Of a stretch of 64,000 nt of DNA, positions 47,848-60,209 are shown one piece after another (the first letter of the stretch is position 1; each line of letters starts with the position of its first letter). Below the pieces are notes generated by a model, which made no database searches, was not told the DNA's origin, and saw nothing but the letters and a program-made list of their open reading frames with translations. The stretch covers positions 124,001 through 188,000 of the forward strand of contig JAIXMP010000002.1 in the NCBI GenBank assembly GCA_025677815.1, read 5' to 3'. This stretch comes from Phascolomyces articulosus. Its lineage: Eukaryota > Mucoromycota > Mucoromycetes > Mucorales > Lichtheimiaceae. The position numbers were made by a program, and so were the translations under genes.

Positions 47848-49134
47848 CCCTTCTTCCTTTTCTGCACGAATTCTAATATTGATATTGAATGTTATTTAAA
47901 ACACAATAGCTCATTTCCAAATTCACGAACTGATTCCATTTTACAAATCAGTTCCATTGCTGCGATTGCGAGTAAGTTTTCTTGAAATGGAAAAAAAACT
48001 CTTACGAATGATATGCAAAACGTGTCCCGAGATTGCCAGATTCTTATTAACTCAAATTTTTAATGTGCAAAAAAGCAAGTGAAGATTATGATGAAATTCA
48101 ACAGTTTATATTTACTTTGGATACATGTGCTGCTATCAATCATGTCAAAGTGATAGAATGTATAACAGAACGTTCATTACTAAAGAAATGGCGACAATTT
48201 TTTCTTGAGGTATAGAGCGATCTTTTATTATGATCATTGTCGTCCTAGAAAAGAATATTGAAACCCACCATGAAGATAACCACTTAATAGCAACCCGTTA
48301 TGATTGTTGTCAAATAATTTATTATAGTTTGATCCAGTTGTAATAACAGGATACTATCTTAAGAAATTCGATTTAAAGTACTTGATCCAGCAAGCTGAAA
48401 GAATGAATCTCCCAGATTTTCCACTTCTTGGAAGGGTGCCCTGTAATTATTATAAAGTTTATGTTGTATGTGGAGAAATAATGATGAGCTAATCCTTTCT
48501 TACTATAGATGATAAAGTTCTTTGTATACTACATCACACCTCTTCCGATGATGAAGGGCTCTGTTCCTTGGCGAGCGTGGAACATATATCTGGGCGGTTG
48601 ATTATTGATATGCATGAATTTATCCGAGAGCATTATTCTTTATTATCTAAATATTCGTTGAATGCCGTTTCGAAGCTTTTTTTGGGTAATAATAAATAAA
48701 AAATTGTCGCGTATAGTAGAGAAATAGGGAGGGAACCTCTTACATTTCTTTATGAAATTGAACTTGCGTATGATACTAATACGGTATGGTATTCCTGTGA
48801 ATATATAAAAAAGGGAGCGGAAGGAGGATCTAAACCTTGTCGATATTCCTGGATTACAAATGGGGGACGAAAATACGAGGCAACGTCTTGCGAAATATTG
48901 CATAAAAGTAAGCTTTTTACGAATTTTGATGAAATTGGTAGTAACTCACCCTTACAATAATCAATAATAAACGTTTTAATGAAACACTTATATATATAAC
49001 AGGATGCAATGCTTGCGTACAAATTATTCGACAAGTTGTGGCTAAATGGAATTTGTAGAATAGTAAAGGCTGCATTTAGTTTTAAACATAAACATGATAG
49101 CTCGCTCAAATGTAATACCAAACACATCCATTAA
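47848..49134 (+). CDS. Family-B DNA polymerase (delta-type) exonuclease domain, stand-alone
   Basis: Seven in-phase exons can be chained: 47848-47971, 48076-48209, 48328-48442, 48509-48685, 48728-48783, 48824-48907, 49003-49134. They cover the 3'-5' proofreading domain of polymerase delta-like enzymes. Exo I is NIDIECY, Exo II is DPVVITGYYLKKFD, and YSLNAVSKLFLG is the conserved post-Exo II block. Exo III is RLAKYCIKDAMLAYKLFDKL. All four catalytic acids are kept, though the Exo II Asn is Tyr. The frame then ends after about 30 unrelated residues, so there is no palm, fingers or thumb. The 5' start is unresolved: upstream ATGs are out of frame. It is either a truncated paralogue kept for nuclease function or a young pseudogene. 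The introns are very short (40-120 nt). A nucleocytoplasmic large-DNA-virus-type polymerase is a less likely source. Confidence 0.6.
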
Positions 49135-49981
49135 CAATAAAGAGCATTCTTTCCGACTTCCTCATTTGAGGCACATTTAATAATAGATCATAACAGTAAA
49201 ATCCCACACCAGTAGGAGGATTTTTTGATTTCCAAAGTCATCAACTATTTAAATATGTGGGTTTCTTTTCTAGTCAAGGTGTATAAATATTACATGTCGT
49301 CAAAATAAAAGATAGGTTTAATATATAGTGGGAAACAACAAGATATCTAATACAAAATATCCAGAAATAGTTGATGGATTGTTTTATACATAGGTAATGT
49401 AAAAAGTGAAATGTACATACATTATGGGATGAAAAGTGCCAAATCTGTGTCTTTTTGCTAATCTTGGGTAAGGGATAAACATTGTTAACATATTTCTTGT
49501 ATTGACGTAAAATTGGTGGCGATGTAATTAATAATACAATATAGCATTTGAAAGCAAGGAGGGAAGAAACAGGAAACAAAGAACAGTAAAGCAGAAACTT
49601 CTTTTGTGCACTAGTATATATTGTTACTACACTTATATTAAAAAGTGATAGCTGGCCGCTAAATTGTAAAGATAAAAAATTATATTAAACGCCGCTTAGT
49701 ACATCTAATTATCAACGAAATCAAGTAAATATACTACTGATTCCCGTAATAAACATGAATATATTTTGTGTGTACTGGTTCAACAGCCTGTTATTCTCAT
49801 GTTCTGTACATATTCTCCTGCCTTAAGTTTTCTATTGTTTTACACATATATGTATGACTACAACCAATTACAAAAATGAAAAAAAACCCATTTATTTGAT
49901 AATAATTTAAAAAAACCACATATAATGGTGAAGATGGAAAAAGTTAGGACGAAATAGAGAACTTTAATTACGAATCAAAGG

Positions 49982-50037
49982 AATATGATGATAGTACATG
50001 ATTTTATATATAATAAATCATGTACTATTATCATATT
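49982..50037. repeat. Long near-perfect hairpin
   Basis: Arms of 23 nt (49982-50004 and 50015-50037) are complementary with one mismatch and flank a 10-nt AT loop. The arm core is AGTACATGATTT. It lies just beyond the 3' end of the decayed F-box-like gene. It could be a short inverted-repeat element or an RNA hairpin. Confidence 0.75.
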
Positions 50038-50093
50038 ATCTATCGTTTACCTATTACGTACCAATGAGCCCCTACGTTCCATAAGAGTATCCT

Positions 50094-51240
50094 TCATTTG
50101 TTGAACCATATATTCATTATTACGTGTTCTTCTTGTGTAATGATACGATAGTCCCAAAATGTAATAGACAAATTCTTCAAAGCCGTAAGATTCTTAACCA
50201 GAGCATAGGCAGTTTTATGATTCAAAGCCTCTGTTTCTAAGTAAGCATTCAAGTCGTGAAAGAAGTGGTGCTTTTCGCCCAGTATTATCACCATCAGTAC
50301 TACTGCTGCTTCCGTTTTTTATACATTTGGTATTATTAACAAGACTGAGGAATGCGTTAGACATCCCGGACCAATAGTAGAGAAAGAAATGGAGATGGCA
50401 AAGGTGTGGACATTTCTTGGCAATGGTTCTAAGTAAAGTTTTATATTTTTTGAAAGAATTCATTGTAAAGCAGAAATTACGGACATCATCAAAATCAATG
50501 GCTTCTAAGGTAGGACACACTGAAAATATTTGATTAAGAGTCAATAATCACGCATCGGGTTGGGAATAAGGGTCATACTTTACAAAAGTATCATAAATTG
50601 ATATACGGATTCGGCGTAATTTTGGACAGCCAAGAGAAACATATTTTTTTAGTGTCATTGCACATATATATTCAGAATGATAGATCAAATATAAATACTC
50701 CAATGATTTGTAAAAAAAATTTCAAGAGTGCACAAACGGTCTTTGGTCCCGTATTAAAAGCAGAATGTTCAAAAACCAGTCGACGAATGTGAGCAATAGA
50801 AGGTTCGGTATCTCTATTTGTTCGATACATATTTTTTTAAATACCTTTTGTTGGATATAATAATTGTTGTAAATATGTTATTGCTGAGTAGTAGTGATGG
50901 GGTAGTTGTTGTAACTGCGTCATTTTCATCTTCATCAATATCACTAATGATTCTTCTTGTAATACCTTTTCATCCTCAAACATAACTAAGTTTTTGAGCT
51001 TAGGTCATGAATTTATTGATTGAGAGACACAATAGATAATATCATCACTCTTACAATAACGACATTTACCTCCTAAAAAAATTAACCAAGTTGTGACATT
51101 TCTTGACTAAAGTTGCGATATGATGATATACTTTGTCATGCTGTTTAAGATAGTAGATGTCGGGTTTAAAAGGGATATATAGGCCGATTTTAAGGTAAGT
51201 GTTGGGTAATGGGTAGTTGTTGATAACGCAGTTGTCATCT
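50094..51240 (-). pseudogene. F-box/LRR-like gene, apparently broken
   Basis: Leftward frames contain repeated Leu-rich, Cys-containing segments typical of F-box/LRR proteins: KCHNLVNFF, IRRLVFEHSAF, CPKLRRIRISIYDTF, SVCPTLEAIDFDD, KKCPHLCHLHFF and LVKNLTALKNLSI. Two short introns can be proposed, but an in-frame TGA separates the CPKLRRI and CPTLEAI pieces. The following frame (50544-50215) and the last one (50294-50094) overlap in different frames, so at least one shift is needed. No clear N-terminal F-box helix was found. F-box proteins recruit substrates to SCF ubiquitin ligases; the function of this copy is probably lost. Confidence 0.4.
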
Positions 51241-52203
51241 CGGGAGTGCGATGTTTCTGCTTTTTGTATGTGTTTGTGTGTGCTTTATGCTATTCTTTTT
51301 TTTTATGTTATTTTTTTTAATTGGGCTATTCTTTCTTCATTTATATACTGTTCTTTTTACTATGTCATTTTTACTTGTTTTCTTTTTATGATGGATTATC
51401 GTTTTTTTTGTATATGCTACATAAATTATTAAATTGTTCTTTTGCTTCTTGTGATAGTTTTAATATATACTGATATATATCAAGTGCTTAAATACATTTT
51501 ATTAGTTTATAAAAGTAGTTGCTCATTATTAAGTGAGAGTATAAAGGAAAAATAGTACGCAGCATTGAAAGACGTTTTTTTTTTCTTTGGAAAATCGAAA
51601 AGGGTGAAGTCATATCATATAAGTAAAATTCTGCCATCCACACGGCGTCATATCCACAGAGGACTGTAAACCAGATACCGCAGGCTCCTAATCATGTTCA
51701 GTCATTCAAATGCTTATTCAAAATATGGCAATAAATTCAGACGCCAGTGATGAACTCAGCGGAAACACACGGAAGATCAAGAAAAATGTAACAGCCAGCA
51801 ACCATATCAACCAATCACATGCAATCAAAGCCACGACTAACAATCAGTATAATCATATCATATAGATACGAATAACATACAATTTATATTATAAGAAATA
51901 CCTGTTAATAATAATAGTAGTTAACTTACGATATATTTATTATTGTATCGAATGACCCCCTTTATCCACAAAACATATAAAAACCCAATTCTTTATCACA
52001 ATAAAATCGTCATTATTATCTTAACCTATTTAATTATATATATATATATATATATATCTGTCTACTATTTCAATATCCGAATAACTTACAAAAAAGACGT
52101 CACAAAAACATGGTTGTGTGAACTAGAATATATACTTGCCAACTTCTGATTTTTTTTTCGTTACTAACACACACTTTATACATAATATATAAAACTAGCC
52201 GTC
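51241..52203. other. Intergenic spacer upstream of TIM23
   Basis: AT-rich with T-runs and a (TA)n tract near 52036-52058. The TIM23 promoter is expected in the last few hundred bases. No gene is supported. Confidence 0.5.
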
Positions 52204-53057
52204 ATGGGTATTTTTGGCTTTGGATCCAGCAGCAGACCTGAAGAAAACACCAACAGCACCAGTGCCGACTTCACCTCTTCTGAGGTCTCGGACGACATGT
52301 ATTCCCCAAGTGGATCCCAATCTTCATTGGAAGAATTTAATAGCATGAGCGCAGGTAGCAGCAACAGTTATGATAACATGCCCGACTTTATGTCTCAAGT
52401 ATCTTATGATGCTGCCAAACTTCAACCCATGACGGTCCAAGGTGGTATTGATTTTTTGCAAGTGGAAGACCAATATGGTGGTGGTAGCAGTGGTGCTGCC
52501 GTTGCTGGTGGTGCTGCTCTCACACCTTCGCGAGGTTGGACGGATGATTTATGTTATGGTACTGGTACAACTTATTTGGCCGGTTTGACACTCGGTGGTG
52601 CCTATGGTATGATGGAAGGTGTGCGTAAGTCAGCACAAGGTCCCCAAAATATGAAGGTGCGCTTGAATACCACATTGAACAGTATTACTCGAAGAGGTCC
52701 AGGTCTTGGTAACGCTGTCGGTGTGGTTGCTATGATGTATAATGGTACTACCGCCATTATTGACCGTACACGAGGTACCCATGATGCTTTCAATAGCATA
52801 GCTGCTGGCGCTATTTCTGGTGCTATTTTCAAGAGCACAGCAGGTAAGAAAAAAAAATATGGAAGAAGGAAGAGGAAGGAAATAGGAAAACGGAGTGGAT
52901 CAAGAGAGAGATAAAAAAAATAGAGTAATGCGATTCTAATGTTATTATTTTTTTTTTCGTACAATTAGGTTTACGACCCATGGCAATTTCATCTGGTGTT
53001 TGCGCAGCCCTTGCTGGTGTTTGGTCTTTGGCTGTTTCCACTTTTGCTGATAATTAG
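52204..53057 (+). CDS. TIM23: Mitochondrial import inner membrane translocase TIM23
   Basis: Two exons (52204-52843, 52969-53057) give 242 aa. The soluble N-terminal ~100 residues are Ser/Asn/acidic, with AAKLQPMTVQGGIDFLQVED as the conserved segment before the membrane domain. The C-terminal Tim17/Tim22/Tim23 domain has four glycine-rich helices, including YLAGLTLGGAYGMMEGVR, LGNAVGVVAMMYNG, HDAFNSIAAGAISGAIF and, after the intron, SGVCAALAGVWSLAV. TIM23 forms the presequence translocase channel of the mitochondrial inner membrane. Length (yeast 222) and domain order are normal. A frame reading through the intron into a Lys/Arg-rich tail is spurious. Confidence 0.93.
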
Positions 53058-53459
53058 ATATAAATACATATGTACATACATATCAAAAAAAGAACAACTG
53101 CACTCTTCCATCAAAACATTTATTATATTATTCATTGATATTTCTTTCGTCCTTACCATCATCACTTTTTATACATTCAATATACACACTATTCTCTCTC
53201 TCGTTCTTTCCATGCTAGAATCAAAAATGAAAACCCTTTCTCCTCTTTTTTCTGTATAAAGTCAAAAAGTTTATTATTTTTTAATTACGAAAAATAATTG
53301 TTATATTTTCACCCACCCTTCTCTTGTTCTTCTTTAAATCCAAATGTTTATAAGAAGAATTTTTTTCTTTTGTTATAATATATATATAAATATATAAAAA
53401 ATATATTATTATCATTATTATTATTGGTGTAAATGTAAACGACAAATTGTCTGCTTTGA

Positions 53460-55098
53460 TCAATCATCTTTTTTTGTTTCTTTGCCAATACTTCGAGCAA
53501 TCAATGGTACATGATGATTTGTTTCTGGATATTGCTCCATAAGGGTACTGGTCGATGGTTGGGCTAATGTAGAGGAAGAAGATGGTATAGGTAATGGTAG
53601 TTGATGTTGGTGTTGCTGACGATTTTGTGTTGGTACCCGTCGATACTGCCGTTTCATATGCATGACAGGTTGTCGTATACTTTCCTCTTCATCACTGATA
53701 GAGTATTCACTGTCTGATAATAGACTTCCTGAATCATAAAATTCATCTGAATCTACAAAGTCTTCGTTATCTATTTCTACAACTTCTCTACCTGGTTGTT
53801 GTAATTGATGTTGCTGTTGCTGTTGCTGTTGACGCTGGTATCGGTGCGAGAAAATAGACGGTCGAAGTTCATCTGGATCTCGTGGTGGCCAAAAATATGG
53901 AAGTTCAGGATCTATAGCACATTCTCTATAAGTACAACGGTTTTATATCCAACGTTATCCTGTATTGTCATGGTTACCTGTATTTGATCTTACTGGAAAT
54001 GAAAGGCCATCGCCTTCTACTTTTTGTGGCCATAACCATAGTAAAGGATTATTACCCATAACCGAACAAATATTTTTATAGAAACCAATATCAAACGGGT
54101 ACTTGATCTAACAAAGTGGTAAAGGGTAAGTGAGAAACAATTTCATTTATATATTAGAATTTGTTGATAAAATTAATAAAATGGGGATTATATACTTACT
54201 GGAGTAATTCTACCTCTTCGAATTAACCTATTGACTTTAGTTCGTTCCCATCCTTCAATGGTACTTTGGTTTTGTGTTACGCAATATAAATGATAAACAC
54301 CCAGCATGCCAACACAAAAGAACACACAGAATGCTAATGCAAATTCAGTAACATATAATATAACTTGTGCCGTATTTGGTTCTGAATCAAACTATACATT
54401 TATATAAAGTGTAGTATCCCAGGTTAGTAAAAGTAAATCTTATCATTTTTGCATTCATAGTAAGTAACATGATATTTTATCCTACCCGAAAATGTTGAAT
54501 GTCATCCAAGATGCTACGAACACGCCATATTAATAAGACCAATACATAGAGGCATGCAATATTCACATAAACTGTGAACCTTACAAAATGTGCGTAATTG
54601 TAATAACCAACACAGTTATTGATCCAAGGACAATGATGATCCATTTTAAGGACACATCGGCGGCAATATCGACAGTGATGGGTTCGTGGTGGTTTATAGA
54701 TATCACATGTTTTACAAAACCTTGGTCCTGAAATACCTTCTGCTCGTCGTTGTTCATTGCAAGGCGTTAAAAGTGTTTCCGGTACTTTATCAAGCTATAA
54801 AATAAAGTGTAAGTAAACGTACCAATGAATGTTGTTCTATGTTCTGTTCAATGGTGCGCATTCAAGGAATATTTACCCATTCAATAGGCACTTTTCCAGG
54901 ATCAGTTTTAACAGCCAGATAATAATTCCAATACACCATAATAACCAAAAGGTTAAATGGAATCAAGACTTTTAAACAAGTAGAGACATTGTCAAAACCG
55001 GGAATAAGTAGAAAGATTTGAGATGGATATGCAATCAAGGCAATCAAGAGTAATACACCAACTGTATAGAGACGGCCTAAAGCTGAAGAAGATAACAT
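53460..55098 (-). CDS. PFA4: Palmitoyltransferase, PFA4-type (DHHC)
   Basis: Five exons (55098-54877, 54794-54486, 54391-54200, 54107-53978, 53911-53460) give 434 aa. Two N-terminal membrane helices are followed by [11 protein letters not shown], the cysteine-rich [20 protein letters not shown], the catalytic [15 protein letters not shown], and two more helices. Then comes a polyGln-bearing acidic tail ending [13 protein letters not shown]4 S-acylates ER cargo in yeast, notably chitin synthase Chs3. The start used is the first in-frame ATG; the codon at 55119 is GTG. Exon 5 has two in-frame acceptors 12 nt apart, at 53911 and 53923, so four residues are uncertain. It is divergent from the CDC50-family gene. 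Confidence 0.88.
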
Positions 55099-55664
55099 CA
55101 CTATAACCAAGTCCGTCACTTTTCTGTTCTAATTTTACACTCTTTCATGTGTCGCTAACCAAATCATCTTTATTAAAAATATTTTGCTCCTTTTCATTAT
55201 TATCATATTACCATGGATATTTATTACGAATTTATCAAATATTTTTTTATTAATAATGATATTCGTCAAAGGAATACGAAATGCTATCATCATGGTAATG
55301 ATACACTTGAATAATAATAGTATTTGTTGCAAGTAAGAAATTGAAGGTAAAAAAACATTTCCTCTTTATAAGGCAATCAAATTGATAAATAAAAATTTAT
55401 TGTAATGCGTAGCCTCTCTTTTGTACTTTCTTTTCTTCTTCCAATATAAAAATAGTACAGGCTGTGTGTCTGTCTATCTCTCAGTCTGTGTGTAGGCTTA
55501 TACATATATAAATATTAAAGAACTACCTCTTTCTGGTGCACTTTGCCACTTTTCTTGTGAACTTAAAAAGAAGTGCTCATCTCCGCTTTTCTTTTTCTTT
55601 TTTTTTTTTTTTCGGTTTTCCCCATCCCGTTTTTTTACACACCTTTTTCAGCACAAAACTCACA
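55099..55664. promoter_or_regulatory. Shared divergent promoter, PFA4 / CDC50-family gene
   Basis: Intergenic region of 566 bp between two opposite starts. A long T-rich tract at about 55589-55613 forms part of the CDC50-side leader. Confidence 0.5.
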
Positions 55665-57411
55665 ATGTCCGAGCATAAGAGTAAAAAGCCAGCAAGTACG
55701 TTTTATATAGATATATTAAACATGAACAATGGATACATTAGACGATTGACGCGAATTATTGTGGAATAATAATATAAAATAGATACGGCTTTTAAACAGC
55801 AGCGCCTGAAAGCTTGGCAACCACTCTTGACGCCAAAGACAGTGTTACCTACTCTTTTCGCTGTTGGCATTGTCTTTGCACCCATTGGTGGTCTTTTCCT
55901 CTATGCTAGTGATACGGTAATAACGAAGGGATATTTCATGATGAACGATAAAAAATAAAACTATTTGCAAGTGACTTACCAAAAAAAAATCCATGTTCAT
56001 TTAGGTGAATGAGATTACAATCGATTATACAAGCTGTATTACAGCAACCGAATCAGTTCAACCACTCTCAGACGATCTATATACTTATACGTTTACTTCA
56101 GAAAATACGACTGGTAAATAAATTTGGAAATATGATATTGATTTTTTTATTATTAAAAAAAGGAGAGAGGGTAAAGAAAGATTTTGATCAGCACATTATT
56201 TGGATGAAGAGAGTGTGTGTGATTTGGAACTGATATATAAATCATATGAAAACCAGATATTCGAGCACCAAGTATTCAATTGACACAAGAATCGAGTTAT
56301 TTAACGGGCCAAGCAGCACCAGCAGGTGAAACCATACCAAGATGTAAAATTACATTCTCGATACCAATGGAGCTTCATCCACCGTTATATCTTTATTATC
56401 GATTAACCAACTTTTATCAAAACCATCGTAAATATGTAAAGAGTTTGAGTTACAATCAATTGAATGGTGAACAATTAACAGCTGGTGATGCAGATGCTTC
56501 ATGTGCACCTGTTGGTACTGCTCCTGATGGCAAAATTTATTATCCATGTGGTCTTATTGCAAACTCGATGTTCAATGGTAACTTGAAGCTGTATATTTGA
56601 TAATGAAGCCAGGAGAAAAAAAAAGACGAAATTCTTACATTTACATTTATCTTAATATCTATCATTTTATGAATGTTAGATTCTTTTTCAAATATAACAT
56701 TATTGAATCCTCAAGGACGAAATGATAATATAACTTATACAATGAGCCAACAAGGTATTGCATGGCACACGGATGTAACACGATATCAACGAACATCTCA
56801 GCCTATTGAGCAACTAACGCCACCACCAAATTGGGCAAAACGATATCCAAATGGTTATACTGCTGATAATATGTTTGATCCTTCCCAAGATGAACACTTT
56901 TTGGTATGGATGAGAACGAGTTGGTATCCTACTTTCCGCAAGTTATATTCCAATTATAACGGTGATCCACTTCAACCAGGCACATATGAAATTGATGTCG
57001 ATATGAGTAAGTTATGAAAAAAAAACCAAATATATTCTATTCACCACCATTGATTTTTATATTGACAATGAGGATTTTTAATGTATTTTTTTTTAAAAAA
57101 AAGATTACGACATCCGAACCTATGGAGGCACCAAGTCAATCGTACTTTCAGGCACATCTTTCTTGGGCAATAAGAATCCATTCATGGGTTTGTCTTATAT
57201 TATTATGGGTTGTGCTTGTACAATATTAGGTGTTGTATTCCTTGGATGGCACTTTTTCCGACCAAGGTAAATTGATCCTCTATTTATACTGTCTCGCTCT
57301 ATTAACAAATAAAATTCATGCTAACATTTATTTTTTTTTTTTAAAAAAAATAGAAAACTTGGTGATCACGATCGACTTTCATGGAATCAATCTGGTGCAT
57401 TGAACAATTAA
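55665..57411 (+). CDS. CDC50/LEM3-family P4-ATPase subunit
   Basis: Seven exons (55665-55695, 55783-55916, 56005-56113, 56257-56577, 56680-57006, 57104-57266, 57354-57411) give 380 aa. Layout is typical: a short cytosolic N-terminus with [19 protein letters not shown] leading into the first membrane helix, then a large lumenal domain with [13 protein letters not shown], paired Cys, several N-glycosylation sites and [20 protein letters not shown]. The second helix is [19 protein letters not shown] and the tail [14 protein letters not shown]. These proteins are obligate partners of phospholipid flippases in the Golgi, endosomes and plasma membrane. Fungi usually have several paralogues (Cdc50, Lem3, Crf1), so no symbol is assigned. 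The first exon is only 31 nt. Confidence 0.92.
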
Positions 57412-57587
57412 AACAATTAAAATATGTTATCTTCATTCTTCCTCTTTTTTCTCTCTCCTCTGTCCTCCGTGCGCACCAAATACATAACATAGTCAACGTA
57501 CAAAAAAATCCGTAGTAAATATATTACTATTACTATTATTATATAATTAATATTGAAAAAATTAAACCCACAAAAAAAAAGCTGTAT

Positions 57588-59664
57588 CTACAAGAATCGT
57601 GCTAATCCATTGACTGATTCTACGGAAGCCTTGGCAATACCCTTATTATCAGCTTGAGCCAATAATGGCCCGACATTCATTTCATTCCATGATGACCATA
57701 ATTTCCGAACGCCTTGTTTTGCTTTTTCAGAAAGAACAATACAATAAATAGCATCATAGCCACCAGCTACATATAATTATGTACCATTGTTTTTATAGTA
57801 GGAATAAGTCAGTTTTTCAAATAGACGAGCAAACTTTTCTTCCTCCCCCTCTTCATTTGAATAACAAAAATAAAATATACACATACCACCAGGAACACCA
57901 GCCAAAACGACACCTTCTACATCCATACAAGCATTCAATAAACGTGTTTGTTCAGATGGTTCAATAGGTACATCAGATAATTGACTCATCTTTTGCAAAT
58001 AAGCACGGACTTGACCAAAATCATCGGCCAGTTGTATAAATTCTTCCATGATGGGTGTTTTGTTTTCTACAGTATACCACTATATACAATAAAATAATCC
58101 CGGTGCACCTGTCAGTATTGTAGATTGAACCAAAACACTTCATTCATTTTACCTCAGAAGCCTTCAATTCAGCAAGTTGCCCAACAGCTTGTTTGTATTC
58201 CTCAGGATCACATTCAGAAGCTTTGCTCAAGTTACGTAAATGTTGTTCCACATTGGCGTTCATATTACCCAATTGACCCCATAATTCATTAGCTATTTTA
58301 AGTGAAAGAAGTAAATTGGCATGCTTAATTTATAGTACATTATGATTTTCACACCTTGATTTTTACTACAAATATCCAATTTTTGAATAATTACCTTCAG
58401 TTGGATTATTTTTTCTCCAAGCAAGCACTTTACTAACCAAGGAGGGAGTATGACTTCCAGCATCTACATCGGCAAGTAGTAATTCTAAACCAGAGGGTAA
58501 TTGGAAGGGTACTATAGTATTGTCCCAGCTATGTATCGCAGATTGTTTTCGGCAGGTTAGCTCTTTGACATTTCATTCATCATATTTTCATTATTCATTC
58601 GTTTAATTAACAGCTAACCTTCCAGTTGTGGGATCAAGTGCTGTAAGTAATTCTTTTGGATCGACTTGATCATTCTATATTATATAAAAACATATAGAAC
58701 AATAATCAATGAGAATGTGCTTTTTGTTATTAAATTTATATATAGGGTATGTTTTGGAAACGGGAAGATCTATTACCATAACAGAAGAAATGACTTCTGG
58801 ATTGAATCGAGTGTATCGATGGTTACCATAGACAGCAGCAGATACATCAAATCCACTACCAACTTTTCCTTGAGCAAAACAATGAACATATTGAGCTACA
58901 TTATGAATCAATGCACGATCTCGCTCCAAATCCGAACCAGCTAAATGAACAAATAAAGCAGCAACCAAAGAGGTGGTCAGTGCAGCCGAACTACCCAATC
59001 CAGTCTTATGAACGGAACCAAGTGTAGCATGCGTACTACAGAAAGGTTCTAATGACGTTAATGATTCGGCTGTATTTGGTAACTTTTTCGATTCGAGCTA
59101 TATATTATTTAATTAAACAGTTAGAAAATAGAAGAAAAGGGATGACAGATAAATATATATATTCAATTATCATTGTTATTACTTGAGCTCTTTGAGAATA
59201 GAAATCATTATCACCAACGATAGTGATTAAAAGGCCACCATCAAGTAAATGGCTTGTACGTTCATAAATCACTTCAAGAGTGAATCGTAAACAGGTTTCA
59301 ACAAACTTGTTTTGAGAAGTATCAGGTCTAAATTTTAACGTGACGAAAGGGATAGTTAAACACCTCAGTTAGTAATATAAAAATATATTATTCTTTAAAA
59401 GACGTAAAATAAATATATGTTTTACCGAGAAGCAAATTGAAATTTGCCATCCTGAATGGTGGCAGTATAGGACCAGTTGGCATCGGTATCAAATTGAGGT
59501 GAACGGACTTGGATTAAACCGCGTTCATCTTGGGTTGATTGAATGACAGTATAGAATCTTGCAGTTGTACCAACAACGAGACCTCTATAAGCTTGGTCAA
59601 GAACCAAATAACCACCGGTCATTAAGACCTTTCCTGGTGCAGACACAACGGTTGTGTTCTTCAT
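57588..59664 (-). CDS. ERG8: Phosphomevalonate kinase
   Basis: Eight exons (59664-59426, 59327-59183, 59097-58777, 58674-58619, 58528-58395, 58292-58153, 58079-57887, 57766-57588) give 468 aa; yeast Erg8 is 451. It phosphorylates mevalonate-5-phosphate in the mevalonate/ergosterol route. The three GHMP-kinase motifs are visible: SAPGKVLMTGGYLVLD near the start, KTGLGSSAALTTSLVAAL as the ATP loop, and GAGGYDAIYCIV across the last intron. Other family blocks are FAQGKVGSGFDVSAAVYG and PFQLPSGLELLLADVDAGS. Every junction is GT-AG and in phase. Its 3' end lies 176 bp from the convergent CDC50-family gene. Confidence 0.93.
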
Positions 59665-60209
59665 GGGAGATAAGCTGTCAGTTTATATAAAAAGTGGAAA
59701 AAGAGGTGCTGTTAAAAAAGAAAAAAGTTGTATCTGGGTTGTTGCTAGTAGGACAAATACCAAATATGGAAATTGACATATGCCCTGAATTCAAAACTCT
59801 CCTGTTGTTGATTGATACAAGAATCCACATTTTTATCATTCAATAGCGTGTAAAGAGTTTGTTATTTCATATAATATTAGTTTTATCAAGACCCAGATGT
59901 CGTTAAAAAGAGATAAAATGATTCTGTACTTATAAAAGAAGAAAACACTCATCTTATAAAGGCTGTAGGCGACTGAAATTTTGGTGATAAAGTCATGGGC
60001 TTTTTTTTCTTTTATTTGCACAGCCTTTTTTTTTTCATTTTCATTTTCCTTTTACCCCACTACTCCTTTTCCAATTTCTACTTTTCTTTCTTTTACTTTC
60101 ATTGTAGTAGCTTAAGCTAAAAAACCAACAACAACAACTTTTGCAACGACAAATAACAACAGAACAGAAAAAGGGCATCAACAACTACAACTAATAATAT
60201 CAACCAATA
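59665..60209. promoter_or_regulatory. Shared divergent promoter, ERG8 / splicing-factor gene
   Basis: Intergenic region of 545 bp between opposite starts. The right half is T/C-rich (about 60001-60105), followed by a CAA-repeat leader (AACAACAACAACTTTTGCAA) before the splicing-factor ATG. Confidence 0.5.

Noticed and set aside
57779..57967. 62-aa + strand frame over ERG8
   Set aside because: Antisense shadow across an ERG8 exon-intron boundary.
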